64,000 nt of DNA from Salinicola corii (GTDB taxonomy: Bacteria; Pseudomonadota; Gammaproteobacteria; Pseudomonadales; Halomonadaceae), in contig NZ_VTPX01000011.1 in NCBI RefSeq assembly GCF_008298015.1, forward strand, positions 62,001 through 126,000. Direction: 5' to 3'. Shown piece by piece: positions 8,610 through 17,490 of this stretch. The position numbers were made by a program, and so were the translations under genes. The notes beneath the pieces are model-generated. The model was not told the origin of the DNA. It ran no database searches and saw only the letters and a program-made list of their open reading frames with translations. Numbering within the stretch: position 1 is the stretch's first letter; each line of letters opens with the position of its first letter.

Positions 8610-8666
8610 TTGTCAACCAAGGTTTAAATTGATAACCGGGGCATAATTGCGCCGGTCCGTTGACAA
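8610..8666. promoter_or_regulatory. Candidate promoter/operator of mntH
   Basis: An exact inverted repeat ttgtcaac (8610-8617) and gttgacaa (8659-8666) brackets a 41-base AT-rich segment with a smaller dyad, ggtt/aacc (8621-8637), and the likely -10 hexamer cataat (8642-8647). A repressor bound here would cover the start of transcription. MntR, encoded just downstream, is the natural candidate, but the arms do not resemble the enterobacterial MntR box. Confidence 0.5.
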
Positions 8667-8682
8667 ATTCCAGGGTTTCATC

Positions 8683-9960
8683 GTGTCCGACAGCCTTATC
8701 GAGTCCCGCAACGGGAGCGAGGCGGCGCCGGTCGGCGGCCGCCGCCGATCGGCGCTGTCGCGCTTCCTGCCATTCTTCGGCCCCGCCATGATCGCGGCGG
8801 TGGCCTATATCGATCCGGGTAACTTCGCCACCAATATCGAGGCGGGCTCGCGCTACGGCTACGTTCTGCTGTGGGTGGTGCTGTGGGCCAACCTGATGGC
8901 GATGCTGATCCAGACGCTGTCGGTTCGCCTTGGCCTGGCGACAGGCAAGAACCTGGCCGAGATGATCCGGGATCGCTATCCGCGGCCGCTGGTCTGGTTC
9001 TACTGGGTCCAGGCCGAACTGGTGGCGATCGCCACCGATCTGGCGGAATTCCTCGGTGCCGCGTTGGCCTTCAATCTACTGTTCGGCATGTCGATGCTCG
9101 AGGGGGCGCTGCTCACCGGGGCGATCACTTACCTGGCACTCTACATGCAGCGTTTCGGTTTTCGGCTGCTCGAGATCATCATCGGCAGCATGCTGATGGC
9201 GGTGGCGACAGGGTTCGTGATCCAGATCGTCATGGGGCGTCCCGACGCCGCGCCGGCGCTCGAGGGCCTGTTGCTGCCCCAGTTCCCGGATGGCTACGCG
9301 GTGTTCCTGGCGGCGGGTATCCTGGGCGCTACCGTGATGCCGCACGTCATCTATCTGCATTCCTCTTTATCGCAGCGCCGAGTGGCGACCCATACCGACG
9401 AACAGCGCCGCCGTGCGATGCGTTACTACCGTTGGGACGTGATCATCGGCATGGGTATCGCCGGGATCATCAATCTGTCGATGCTGGCACTGGCTGCGGC
9501 AGTCTTCTTCGACAACGGGCGCACCGGCGTCGCATCGATCGAGCAGAGCTACCAGTTGCTGGCGCCGTTGATGGACCGGGATCTGGCAAGCACCCTGTTC
9601 GGCTTTACGCTGCTGATGGCGGGGCTCTCCTCGTCGATCGTTGGCACCATGGCGGGCCAGGTAGTGATGCAGGGATTCGTCGGCTTCACCATCCCGATCT
9701 GGCTGCGGCGCCTGTTGACCATGCTGCCGGCGATCGCGGTGATCATGCTGGGCTTCCCCGAGCAGCAGGTGCTCGTCGCCAGCCAGGTCGTGCTGAGTTT
9801 CGGAATACCCTTCGCGCTGGTGCCGCTTCTCCACTTCACCGCACAGCACCGCGTGATGGGAAATCTGACCAATCGTGCCTGGGTGACGGCGCTGGGATGT
9901 GTGATCGCGGCGATCATCATCTCGTTGAATGGCTATGTGTTGGCCTTCGAGTTGCTGTAG
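8683..9960 (+). CDS. mntH: Nramp-family divalent metal (Mn2+) transporter
   Basis: Proton-driven manganese importer of the inner membrane. The 425-residue protein shows eleven hydrophobic helices, the metal-binding DPGN motif in helix 1 (D44-N47) and the MPHVIYLHSS motif in helix 6, both diagnostic of Nramp. The GTG at 8683 is preferred because the upstream in-frame TTG at 8647 overlaps the presumed -10 element. The DtxR-type regulator gene follows 76 bases downstream on the same strand, so this is a self-contained manganese uptake unit. Confidence 0.92.
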   Translation: MSDSLIESRNGSEAAPVGGRRRSALSRFLPFFGPAMIAAVAYIDPGNFATNIEAGSRYGYVLLWVVLWANLMAMLIQTLSVRLGLATGKNLAEMIRDRYPRPLVWFYWVQAELVAIATDLAEFLGAALAFNLLFGMSMLEGALLTGAITYLALYMQRFGFRLLEIIIGSMLMAVATGFVIQIVMGRPDAAPALEGLLLPQFPDGYAVFLAAGILGATVMPHVIYLHSSLSQRRVATHTDEQRRRAMRYYRWDVIIGMGIAGIINLSMLALAAAVFFDNGRTGVASIEQSYQLLAPLMDRDLASTLFGFTLLMAGLSSSIVGTMAGQVVMQGFVGFTIPIWLRRLLTMLPAIAVIMLGFPEQQVLVASQVVLSFGIPFALVPLLHFTAQHRVMGNLTNRAWVTALGCVIAAIIISLNGYVLAFELL

Positions 9961-10036
9961 GCTCTCAAGGACGCGTGCGGGAGCACGCCCGACACACTCT
10001 CGCCGTCCATCACTTCAGCCCGTCGATGAGAACATC

Positions 10037-10459
10037 ATGCCAGTAACGCCACGTCCACGTTATGCCCGCTTCGAGCGCACGCGTCTCGACCATCAGCAGG
10101 AGCTGGTGGAAGACTACGTGGAGGAGATCGCGCAACTTCATCGCGATCACGGCGAAGCTCGGGCCAGCGACCTGGCCGAGCGTTTCGGGGTCAGCGCCGC
10201 CGCCGTTTCCAAGGTGATCGCCAGGCTCAAGCGTGACGGTCTCGCCGAGGCACGCCCCTATCGCGGCGTCTTCCTCACCGTGAAGGGGAGCGAACTGGCC
10301 GAGAAGGTCGAGGCCCGCCACCAACTGGTATTGTCGACCCTGCTGGCACTCGGCGTCCCCCCGCATGTCGCCGAAGCCGATTCCGAAGGGATCGAGCACC
10401 ACTGCAGCGATGCCACCGTCGAGGCGATGCAGCGGTTTCTGGAAGCGCACAACCGCTGA
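10037..10459 (+). CDS. mntR: Manganese-responsive transcriptional regulator, DtxR/MntR family
   Basis: 140 residues: an N-terminal winged helix (about 20-85, recognition segment GVSAAAVSKVIARLKRDGL) and a metal-binding dimerisation domain with H95, E117, E120 and H121 (SEGIEHH), the ligand set of MntR. There is no C-terminal SH3 domain, as in MntR and unlike DtxR/IdeR. It should repress mntH when manganese is plentiful. The ATG at 10037 is the first sensible start; codons further upstream overlap mntH and give non-conserved sequence. Confidence 0.9.
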   Translation: MPVTPRPRYARFERTRLDHQQELVEDYVEEIAQLHRDHGEARASDLAERFGVSAAAVSKVIARLKRDGLAEARPYRGVFLTVKGSELAEKVEARHQLVLSTLLALGVPPHVAEADSEGIEHHCSDATVEAMQRFLEAHNR

Positions 10460-10896
10460 GGCATCGAAGCCGACAGTGACGATCCGTCCCCGGCGATCGC
10501 GGCTGGGAACTTTTCGACGTTAGTGGTAGACTCCTGCGCCTCGAGACAATCGATCATCCAACGACGCGCCTGCCGCGCTCGACAGGGTCCGACTCCATGC
10601 AAGTCCTTTTTGCCAACACCATCGTCGGTATGACGCCACCCTAGCGTAACGCCCCCGTCCCGGTGTGCCTTTCGGCACCCGCCCGGCTGTCTCCGATCCT
10701 CCCGGTCGGCGGACGGCACTGTTTTGCTGCTCCCATTCAATTCAAAGACTTGCCGCGAATGCGTGGTGGCCGACCGACAACGCCCTGCGTTCGATGTCCC
10801 CCTGATGATGGACGTCGACCACTGGAGTTTCGTTTTGTCGAAACGCAACGGCGATGTCCCTGGCCGCCCACCGTGGCTCATGACAGAGAACTACCC
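10460..10896. other. 437-base intergenic region before the SulP gene
   Basis: No convincing gene on either strand. Visible elements are a hairpin at about 10665-10680 (gtgcc-tttc-ggcac) and one at about 10829-10846 (gtttcg-ttttgt-cgaaac). A TAGACT hexamer near 10528 could be a -10 box. The length suggests a long leader for the SulP gene, but I recognise no known riboswitch. Confidence 0.5.
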
Positions 10897-12384
10897 ATGC
10901 TTGAACTGATAAGAAAACACTGGCTGTCCAACGTCCGTGCCGACGTGCTCGCCGGCGCCGTGGTCGCCATGGCGCTGATTCCGGAGGCGATCGCGTTCTC
11001 GATCATCGCCGGCGTCGATCCCAAAGTCGGTCTCTACGCCTCGTTCTCGATCGCTGTAGTGATTGCCTTCACCGGTGGCCGGCCGGGGATGATCTCCGCC
11101 GCCACCGGCGCCACGGCGCTGCTGATGGTGACCCTGGTCCGCGATCACGGCCTCGAATACCTGCTGGCGGCGACGCTGCTGACCGGGGTGATCCAGATCG
11201 TGTTCGGCTACCTGCGCCTGGGCGAGTTGATGCGATTCGTGTCGCGCTCGGTAGTGACGGGCTTCGTCAACGCGTTGGCCATTCTGATCTTCATGGCACA
11301 GCTGCCGGAGCTGACCGGCGTCACCTGGCACGTGTACGCCATGACCGCCGCCGGGCTCGGCATCATCTACCTGTTTCCCTACCTGCCGGTGATCGGCAAG
11401 GCGTTGCCGTCGCCGCTGGTGTGCATCGTGGTGCTGACGATCGTCTACATGGTCAGCGGCCTGGACATTCGTACCGTGGGTGACATGGGCGAGCTGCCCG
11501 ATTCCCTGCCGGTCTTTCTGTGGCCCGACGTACCGCTCAATCTCGACACCCTGATGATCATCCTGCCGTATTCGCTGGGCATCGCCGTGGTCGGCCTGCT
11601 GGAGTCGATGATGACCGCGACGATCGTCGACGAGTTGACCGATACGTCCAGTGACAAGAACCGCGAGTGCAAGGGGCAGGGCGTCGCCAATATCTTCTCG
11701 GGCCTGCTTGGCGGCATGGCCGGCTGCGCGATGATCGGGCAGTCGGTGATCAACGTGAAATCCGGCGGGCGTACGCGCCTGTCGACCCTGATCGCCGGCG
11801 CTTTCCTGCTGATCCTGGTGGTCTTCCTCGGCGACTGGGTTTCGCAGATCCCCATGGCCGCACTGGTGGCGGTGATGATCATGGTCTCGATCGGCACGTT
11901 CAGCTGGGAGTCGATCGTCAACCTGCGCCGTCATCCGATGTCGACCAACATCGTCATGCTGGCCACCGTGGTGGTGGTGGTCACCACCCACAACTTGGCG
12001 ATCGGCGTGCTGGTCGGTGTGCTGCTGGCGTCGCTGTTCTTCGCCAACAAGGTCGGGCAGATCCTCTACATCGGGAGTCGCATGGACGACGACGGCAAGA
12101 CACGCAACTATGACGTCGTCGGCCAGGTGTTCTTTGCTTCGTCGACCCGCTTCAACGCCGGATTCGATTTCAAGGAGGCGGTCGAGCGGGTGACGATCGA
12201 TGTCTCCCGCGCCCACTTCTGGGACATCACGGCGGTCGAGGCGTTGGATAACGTGGTGGTCAAGTTCCGGCGCGAGGGTACCGAAGTCGAGGTGGTGGGC
12301 ATGAACCAGGCCAGCGCCACCCTGGTTGATCGTTTCGGAGTGCACGACAAGCCGGATGCGGTGGAAAAACTGATGGGTCACTGA
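10897..12384 (+). CDS. SulP-family anion transporter with STAS domain
   Basis: 495 residues: a sulfate-permease-type membrane domain of 10-14 helices beginning with [25 protein letters not shown] (about residues 15-39), and a C-terminal STAS domain (about 400-490, [20 protein letters not shown]). SulP members move sulfate, bicarbonate or dicarboxylates; the short C-terminus and following Usp gene are reminiscent of bicarbonate or uncharacterised SulP types, but the substrate cannot be read from sequence. ATG at 10897 is selected because translation upstream lacks membrane-protein character. A dyad gatgggtca/tgacccatc straddles the stop codon. Confidence 0.85.
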   Translation: MLELIRKHWLSNVRADVLAGAVVAMALIPEAIAFSIIAGVDPKVGLYASFSIAVVIAFTGGRPGMISAATGATALLMVTLVRDHGLEYLLAATLLTGVIQIVFGYLRLGELMRFVSRSVVTGFVNALAILIFMAQLPELTGVTWHVYAMTAAGLGIIYLFPYLPVIGKALPSPLVCIVVLTIVYMVSGLDIRTVGDMGELPDSLPVFLWPDVPLNLDTLMIILPYSLGIAVVGLLESMMTATIVDELTDTSSDKNRECKGQGVANIFSGLLGGMAGCAMIGQSVINVKSGGRTRLSTLIAGAFLLILVVFLGDWVSQIPMAALVAVMIMVSIGTFSWESIVNLRRHPMSTNIVMLATVVVVVTTHNLAIGVLVGVLLASLFFANKVGQILYIGSRMDDDGKTRNYDVVGQVFFASSTRFNAGFDFKEAVERVTIDVSRAHFWDITAVEALDNVVVKFRREGTEVEVVGMNQASATLVDRFGVHDKPDAVEKLMGH

Positions 12385-12446
12385 CCCATCGAGTCGAACC
12401 GGCCCGCTTTTCATCATCGACCAAGAATGGCTGAAAGGAGCATCCC

Positions 12447-13307
12447 ATGAGTGAACGTCAGGTTCTGGCCTGTATCGATGACTCGCACCACGCTTTTGCA
12501 GTCTGCGCCGCGGCCGCCTGGGCCGCCGAACGCCTCGGTACGCCGCTCGAGCTGATGCACGTGTTGAGCAAGGCATCCAGCCTGGGCGCCACCGACGCCA
12601 GCGGGCAGATCGGTCTCGGTAGCCGTGAACATCTGCGCGAGCAGCTCACCGAGCTCGACGAGCAGCGTGCCAAGCTGGCCCAGCAGCATGGTCGCGAGTT
12701 GCTCGAGGCCGCGCGGGGCCAGGCCGAGCGCCTGGCACCCAGTGCCAGGGTCTCGACCGCGTTGCGCCACGGCGATCTGATCGAGTCGCTGGTCGAGCGC
12801 GAGCCTCAAACGCGGCTGGTCGTGCTGGGCAAGCGTGGCGAATCCGCCAGTGAAGCCCTAGAACATCTGGGCAGCAATCTCGAGCGAGTCGTGCGTACGC
12901 TGCATACCCCGATTTTGGTGACCCCGTCCGAATTCCAGCCGCCGTCACGGCTGCTGCTGGCGTTCGATGGCGGTCAGACGACCCGCAAGGGAGTCGAGAT
13001 GATCGCCGACAGCCCGCTGCTCAACGGCCTGGTCTGCCACGTCGTCATGATCGGTGCCGGCACCGACGATCAGCGAGCCCAGCTCGAGTGGGCGCTGGAG
13101 CGGCTGCGCCAGGGGCAGGTCGACGCCCAGGGCACTATCCTGGCCGGGGACGTCGATGAAGTCCTCGCCGACTACGCGGACCGACAGCAGATCGACCTGA
13201 CGATCATGGGCGCCTACGGTCACTCGCGGATTCGCCATCTGCTGGTCGGCAGCACCACCACCGCCATGCTGCGACACGCGCGGACCGCAACGCTTATACT
13301 GCGCTGA
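12447..13307 (+). CDS. Tandem-domain universal stress protein
   Basis: 286 residues made of two UspA folds (about 5-152 and 165-286). The second ends with [17 protein letters not shown], the ATP-binding G-2x-G-9x-G(S/T) signature. The first has a degenerate version. A strong AAAGGAG precedes the ATG. It lies 62 bases after the SulP gene on the same strand. Halophiles often pair a transporter with a Usp that tunes it (the TeaD example), so a regulatory link to the SulP protein is plausible but inferred. Confidence 0.86.
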   Translation: MSERQVLACIDDSHHAFAVCAAAAWAAERLGTPLELMHVLSKASSLGATDASGQIGLGSREHLREQLTELDEQRAKLAQQHGRELLEAARGQAERLAPSARVSTALRHGDLIESLVEREPQTRLVVLGKRGESASEALEHLGSNLERVVRTLHTPILVTPSEFQPPSRLLLAFDGGQTTRKGVEMIADSPLLNGLVCHVVMIGAGTDDQRAQLEWALERLRQGQVDAQGTILAGDVDEVLADYADRQQIDLTIMGAYGHSRIRHLLVGSTTTAMLRHARTATLILR

Positions 13308-13387
13308 CCGCTCGCCACGGCGCATCACCGCCGCCGTGGCTCATTCACCGTCACCGGCACTCGCCGCCGTCCCCACAGGAGTCATCC

Positions 13388-13744
13388 ATGACCATTCAAC
13401 GTCACGATCCGCAGACCCGCATGAGCCGTGCGGTGATCCACAATGGCGTCGCCTATCTCTGCGGCCAGGTGGCGGGTCCCGAAGCCCGGGAGGGCGACAT
13501 CACCGCGCAGACATTGAGCATGCTCTCCCGGGTGGAGGCGCTGCTGGACGAGATCGGTTCGGACCGGGAGCACTTGCTCTCCGCCACCATCTATCTGGCG
13601 GACGGGGACGATTTCGCGGCGATGAATGCGGTCTGGGATGCCTGGGTCCCCGAAGGGCATGCGCCGGCGCGCACCTGTATCACGGCACCAATGCCGGCGA
13701 AGTCGCTGCGGGTGGAAATTACCCTGACGGCCGCGATCAAGTAG
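13388..13744 (+). CDS. RidA/YjgF-family protein
   Basis: 118 residues with the RidA fold and the C-terminal signature APARTC-(x)n-LRVEI; the arginine of ARTC is the one that binds the 2-imino acid carboxylate in deaminase-active members. Family enzymes hydrolyse reactive enamines and imines. This sequence resembles the Rid subgroup with [18 protein letters not shown] rather than archetypal RidA, so its substrate is open. AGGAG stands at a good distance before the ATG. It ends 8 bases from a convergent gene. Confidence 0.85.
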   Translation: MTIQRHDPQTRMSRAVIHNGVAYLCGQVAGPEAREGDITAQTLSMLSRVEALLDEIGSDREHLLSATIYLADGDDFAAMNAVWDAWVPEGHAPARTCITAPMPAKSLRVEITLTAAIK

Positions 13745-13752
13745 CCCGCCGA

Positions 13753-14358
13753 TCAGGCGTCGTCGCGGGAGGGTGGTGTCGGCTGGTGTTGCAGAAAGCG
13801 CGACAGCCGATCCGCCTGGCTCTCGCCGACCTGGCACAGTTGCCAGGCGATCTCGGCGTATTGCATCAGCGTGGGTAACATCAGCTGCAGCCGGTGAGGG
13901 TCGTTCTGGTGACGATCCGCCTCGGCATCCAGCCATTCGAAGAGCCTGGCCAGGCGAGTGTAGTTCACGTCGCCCCGGCCGCTGTTGCCGCGCAGCGCAT
14001 CGATCGCCAGACAACGCATCACGCTGCGCTTGTTCGGATCCAGACTCTCCTTGTCGAGCAGCGCCTCGGCGTGCTGCACGAACTGCCCCATCAGCTGCGA
14101 CAGCTCCGCCGCTTCCAGTTGGCGGCGCACCGCGTCCTGGCTTTCGATCAGGGCCTGCTGTTGGCGGTTCAGCCCTCTGACCAGGACGACCAACTGCACG
14201 CAGAGCCAACCCGCCAGGACCAGGGTCAGCAGATAGATGCCCAGCGGTGCCAGCGCATCGGCCGGCAGTGGCCAGTCAATTTCGCTGGCCAGCACGCCAC
14301 CAGCGGCCAGTGCCAGTAGCACGATAATGATCAGGGCGATGGAGATGCCGGATTTCAT
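13753..14358 (-). CDS. Hypothetical inner-membrane protein with two N-terminal helices
   Basis: I do not recognise a family. The 201-residue protein has two transmembrane helices (about 4-22 and 40-62), a short predicted coiled coil after them (NRQQQALIESQDAVRRQLEAA) and a soluble, helical C-terminal domain of about 120 residues. The ATG at 14358 is preferred to an upstream TTG at 14370; neither has a clear ribosome binding site. It follows the ketoreductase gene of the polyketide-like cluster by 100 bases on the same strand, but looks unrelated to it. Confidence 0.65.
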   Translation of the reverse strand: MKSGISIALIIIVLLALAAGGVLASEIDWPLPADALAPLGIYLLTLVLAGWLCVQLVVLVRGLNRQQQALIESQDAVRRQLEAAELSQLMGQFVQHAEALLDKESLDPNKRSVMRCLAIDALRGNSGRGDVNYTRLARLFEWLDAEADRHQNDPHRLQLMLPTLMQYAEIAWQLCQVGESQADRLSRFLQHQPTPPSRDDA

Positions 14359-14458
14359 GCCGATGTCCAATCAGGGGGGAGTCATTGCCGCCATGACGCT
14401 TTATCGGCACGGGACCGCTGTTTCTTGAGCACTCGCTAAAGTAGTGCTTCAGCCGCGC

Positions 14459-15196
14459 TCAGATCATGCCGCCGTTCACCGCGATCACCTGGCGGGTGAT
14501 GTAGGCGGCATCCTGCGAACAGAGGAAGCTGACGGTGCCGGCGACCTCTTCGGCCGTTCCGGTGCGCTGCATGGGTATCAGCTTGCGAACCTCGTCTTTC
14601 GGCAGCTCGTCGGTCATCTGGGTCTCGATCCAGCCTGGCGCCACGCAGTTGACCGTGATCCGGCGCTTGGCCAGCTCGACGGCGAGCGCCTTGCTGGCGC
14701 CGATGATCCCGGCCTTGGCGGCGCTGTAGTTGACCTGGCCGCGATTGCCCGTCAACCCCGACATCGACGAGAGCGCCACGATACGACCGGGCTTGCGGCG
14801 TTGGATCATCGGCATGACCAGCGGATGCAGGACATTGTAGAAGCCATCCAGATTGGTCCGCAGCACGCTGTCCCAGTCCTCACCCGCGAGTGCCGGGAAG
14901 GGCCTGTCCGCGGTGATGCCGGCATTGCAGACCACGCCGTAGTAGCAGCCGTGCTCGGCAATGTCGGCCTCCAGCACCGCCTGGGCCGCCTCCCGCGCCG
15001 TGACGTCGAAATGGATCACGCGGGCCTGGCGGCCCTCGGCTTCGATTCCTGCCCGGACCTCCTCGATATCGCCCCCCGGGCGGCGGCAGTGCAGTACCAG
15101 GGCGAAGCCGTCGCGGGCCAGGCGCGTGGCGATCGCCTTGCCGATGCCGCGATTGGCGCCGGTGACCAGAATCGTCTCGGGATGTTTGTCTTCCAT
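14459..15196 (-). CDS. 3-oxoacyl-ACP reductase (FabG-like) of the aryl-polyene-type cluster
   Basis: 245-residue short-chain dehydrogenase with VTGANRGIGKAIA (NADPH binding, about 11-23), NAG at 91-93, catalytic S144, Y157 and K161, and the FabG-like end AVNGGMI. It should reduce the beta-keto group of the growing ACP-bound polyene each cycle. It is the last gene of the thirteen-gene cluster; its start is 41 bases from the dehydratase stop. A second KS gene often follows FabG in aryl polyene clusters and is missing here. Confidence 0.88.
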   Translation of the reverse strand: MEDKHPETILVTGANRGIGKAIATRLARDGFALVLHCRRPGGDIEEVRAGIEAEGRQARVIHFDVTAREAAQAVLEADIAEHGCYYGVVCNAGITADRPFPALAGEDWDSVLRTNLDGFYNVLHPLVMPMIQRRKPGRIVALSSMSGLTGNRGQVNYSAAKAGIIGASKALAVELAKRRITVNCVAPGWIETQMTDELPKDEVRKLIPMQRTGTAEEVAGTVSFLCSQDAAYITRQVIAVNGGMI

Positions 15197-15237
15197 GAAG
15201 CCTCGGTAGCAGAGCTGCGAATGATGGGGTCGGGAGG

Positions 15238-15711
15238 TCAGGCGTCGCCCCGGATCGGCATCGAGTCGGGGCGGTAGAGCGTCAGGCTGCCGTGAGCCAG
15301 TGGCGGTTCGCGGGTCCCGGCCCGGCGCAGCTCGCCGCTGACCTGGGTAACGCCGTTGTCAGCGACGAAATCGACGGTGATCGTGACCTGAATTCGCTGA
15401 TCGAAGGCGAAGACGGGCACCCGGGCCCGGTAGCGCCTGGCCCCGAGCAACAGGCCGGGCGCCGGTGTCTCGGTCGAGCCGGATGCCTGAAAGCCGGCCC
15501 AGGCAGCGACGGTCTGGGCCAGCCACTCGACCCCGACCCAGGCGGGAATGCCGTTGGCCTCGGCGAACAGGTCGTCGTGGCGCGTCGACGTTTCCGCGGT
15601 CGCGCCATCGTCGGTGGCGGCGATCAGGTGGGTCAGCAGGCACATGCGCCTGGCGTGCGGTATCAAGGGTTCGACGGCGCAGGGCAGGCGAACCGCGCTG
15701 GAGGGATTCAA
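15238..15711 (-). CDS. Hot-dog 3-hydroxyacyl-ACP dehydratase (COG4706 type)
   Basis: 157 residues of the predicted 3-hydroxylacyl-ACP dehydratase family found in aryl polyene clusters, with LIPHARRMCLLTHL near the N-terminus and GVEWLAQTVAAWAG of the central hot-dog helix. With the ketosynthase 31 bases upstream and the ketoreductase downstream it completes a condense-reduce-dehydrate cycle that leaves conjugated double bases of the polyene type, since no enoyl reductase is present. Start ATG at 15711. Confidence 0.82.
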   Translation of the reverse strand: MNPSSAVRLPCAVEPLIPHARRMCLLTHLIAATDDGATAETSTRHDDLFAEANGIPAWVGVEWLAQTVAAWAGFQASGSTETPAPGLLLGARRYRARVPVFAFDQRIQVTITVDFVADNGVTQVSGELRRAGTREPPLAHGSLTLYRPDSMPIRGDA

Positions 15712-15742
15712 GATGACAGTCTCTCTTCGTTCTGGCGTCTCG

Positions 15743-16930
15743 TCATTCGGTTCGAGGGTCCAGCGTCAACAGCAGGCTGGCATTGTTGCCGCCGAAGGCG
15801 AAGCTGTTGCTCAGCGCCCGGCGCGGCCGGCGTTGCGGCGCTGCACCGTTCGTCACCAGGGGGAGCGGGGGGATCTCCGGATCATAGTCCCCGTCGAACC
15901 GATGTTCCGGCAGCCTCCCCTGGGTGAGCGCCAGCCAGCAGAAAGCGGCTTCGAGGGCCCCCGCGGCGCCAAGCGTGTGCCCCGTCAGCCCCTTGGTCGA
16001 ACTGCAGGCAGGCGGCGTTGGGAACAGCGTTGTCACGGCCGCGGCCTCCATGCTGTCGTTGAGTGCCGTTCCGGTGCCGTGGAGGTTGAGATAGTCGATC
16101 TCGGACGCCTCGAGCCCGGCCATCTCCAGTGCCTGGCGCATCGCTTCCGCTGCGCCACTGCCGTCCGGGCGGGGGGCGGAGATGTGGTGAGCGTCGACGC
16201 TCTCGCCAACGCCGGCGAGCTGGACACCGCCGCTTTCAGGCGTCACCACGAACAGGGCTGCCGCTTCGCCGAGATTGATCCCGTCGCGATGCCGGGAGAA
16301 GGGCTGACAGGGGTTGTCGCTGACGGCTTCCAGACTCAGGAATCCATTGACCGTGAGGCGACACAGGCTGTCGGCGCCACCGGCGATCACCGCATCGCAC
16401 TGGCCACTCTTGAGCAGGCGCCTGGCGCTGGCCAGCGCTCTGGCACTGGAGCTGCAGGCCGTCGAAAGCGTGTAGCAGGGACCGGTGATTCCCAGACGCT
16501 CCGCGATGAAGCGCGCCGGCGCTCCCAGCTCCTGGCGCGCGTAGGCGAAGGTTTCCGGCAGCGGCCCTTCGCGGCCACTCTCTGCCAATGCCGACTCGGT
16601 CTCACCGATGCCGGAGGTGCTGCTGCCGATGACCACTCCGATCCGATCGCCCGGCACCGAGGAAAGCAGCGACTCGATCTCGTCGCCGAGGCGAGCCAGG
16701 GCGAGCGCCAGCAGCCGGTTGTTGCGGCTGCGGTGGTCCTTTGGCCACTGGCTGTCGTCGGGCAGTTCGCTGGTGACCTGTCCCAACGGCAGGGGACGGC
16801 CCGGGGTGAAGGCGTCGCTGGTGGTCAGGCCGCGCTGGCCCGAGAACAGGGCGTGGCCGATCGTGTCCAGATCGTCGCCCAGCGAGCAGACGACGCCGGG
16901 GCGGGACAGGCGACAAGAAGAGGCAGTCAT
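15743..16930 (-). CDS. Beta-ketoacyl-ACP synthase (KS) of the aryl-polyene-type cluster
   Basis: 395-residue thiolase-fold condensing enzyme with intact triad C159 (TACSSS), H284 (HGTGT) and H318 (TGHTLGAAG). It is the only complete, catalytically competent ketosynthase in the cluster; the protein at 26208-26897 is a shorter KS-like partner. By analogy with the ApeO/ApeC type heterodimer it would elongate the polyene with malonyl-ACP. Its start overlaps the stop of the DUF3261 gene by four bases. Confidence 0.9.
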   Translation of the reverse strand: MTASSCRLSRPGVVCSLGDDLDTIGHALFSGQRGLTTSDAFTPGRPLPLGQVTSELPDDSQWPKDHRSRNNRLLALALARLGDEIESLLSSVPGDRIGVVIGSSTSGIGETESALAESGREGPLPETFAYARQELGAPARFIAERLGITGPCYTLSTACSSSARALASARRLLKSGQCDAVIAGGADSLCRLTVNGFLSLEAVSDNPCQPFSRHRDGINLGEAAALFVVTPESGGVQLAGVGESVDAHHISAPRPDGSGAAEAMRQALEMAGLEASEIDYLNLHGTGTALNDSMEAAAVTTLFPTPPACSSTKGLTGHTLGAAGALEAAFCWLALTQGRLPEHRFDGDYDPEIPPLPLVTNGAAPQRRPRRALSNSFAFGGNNASLLLTLDPRTE

Positions 16931-17490
16931 GAATCATCGTTCTCCTGCATCGGGGCGATCGTCAACCGGTAGTGGCCCTGGCGGTCGTCCAGCATCAGCG
17001 TCTCGGAGCGATCGCGATCCGGCGCCGGCGTGATGCGAGCGACCAGGCTTCCCCGATAGCTGATGTCGCGACTCGTCGCGCTGTCGACGACCCGCCAGGC
17101 GCTCCCCGCGAAGGCGTCGTGCAGGGCGTCGATCGGCCACAGGCTCCACTCCAGGCGCGATGCCAGCCATTGTGGCGGCATCGGCAGTTGGGGTTCACCC
17201 GGCGCGTCGCCCGCTTCGAAGCGCGCGCCCTCGGCGTCGCGAACCAGCGTCGTCAGGCGCTGACCGTAGGGCGTCACCAGCACCGCACGCAGGCGGTCCG
17301 GATCGATCCGGATGAACGCGATCAAGGTGCGGGCTTCGCCTCCGTCCGGTTCGAACGTCAGTCGGCTTTTCAGCGTGTCGGTCGTGGTGGCGGCGGCCAG
17401 CGGCGGCGTCGGCGACACCGGTGGACTCAAGCTGCAGGCGGACAGGGCGAACGCCAGGCACAGCGGCAGCAGGAGGGGAAAGCCGCGCAT
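16927..17490 (-). CDS. DUF3261 lipoprotein
   Basis: 187 residues with a lipoprotein signal (LLPLCLAFALSAC, lipidated C19) and a C-terminal beta-rich domain of the DUF3261 family, which is found almost only in aryl-polyene-type clusters. It probably acts at the outer membrane in export or anchoring of the lipid, together with the LolA-like and MMPL proteins. The ATG at 17490 shares one base with the stop of the flavoprotein gene (TGATG); a GTG three bases earlier is also possible. Function is unknown. Confidence 0.82.
   Translation of the reverse strand: MRGFPLLLPLCLAFALSACSLSPPVSPTPPLAAATTTDTLKSRLTFEPDGGEARTLIAFIRIDPDRLRAVLVTPYGQRLTTLVRDAEGARFEAGDAPGEPQLPMPPQWLASRLEWSLWPIDALHDAFAGSAWRVVDSATSRDISYRGSLVARITPAPDRDRSETLMLDDRQGHYRLTIAPMQENDDS

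Noticed and set aside
10663-10896. N-terminal extension of the SulP protein
   Set aside because: The added residues are proline-, arginine- and cysteine-rich without membrane or domain character; the ATG at 10897 starts right before the conserved SulP region.
10891-12576. A 561-residue antisense frame over the SulP gene
   Set aside because: Low-complexity histidine/aspartate-rich translation with no domain; complementary to conserved membrane helices.
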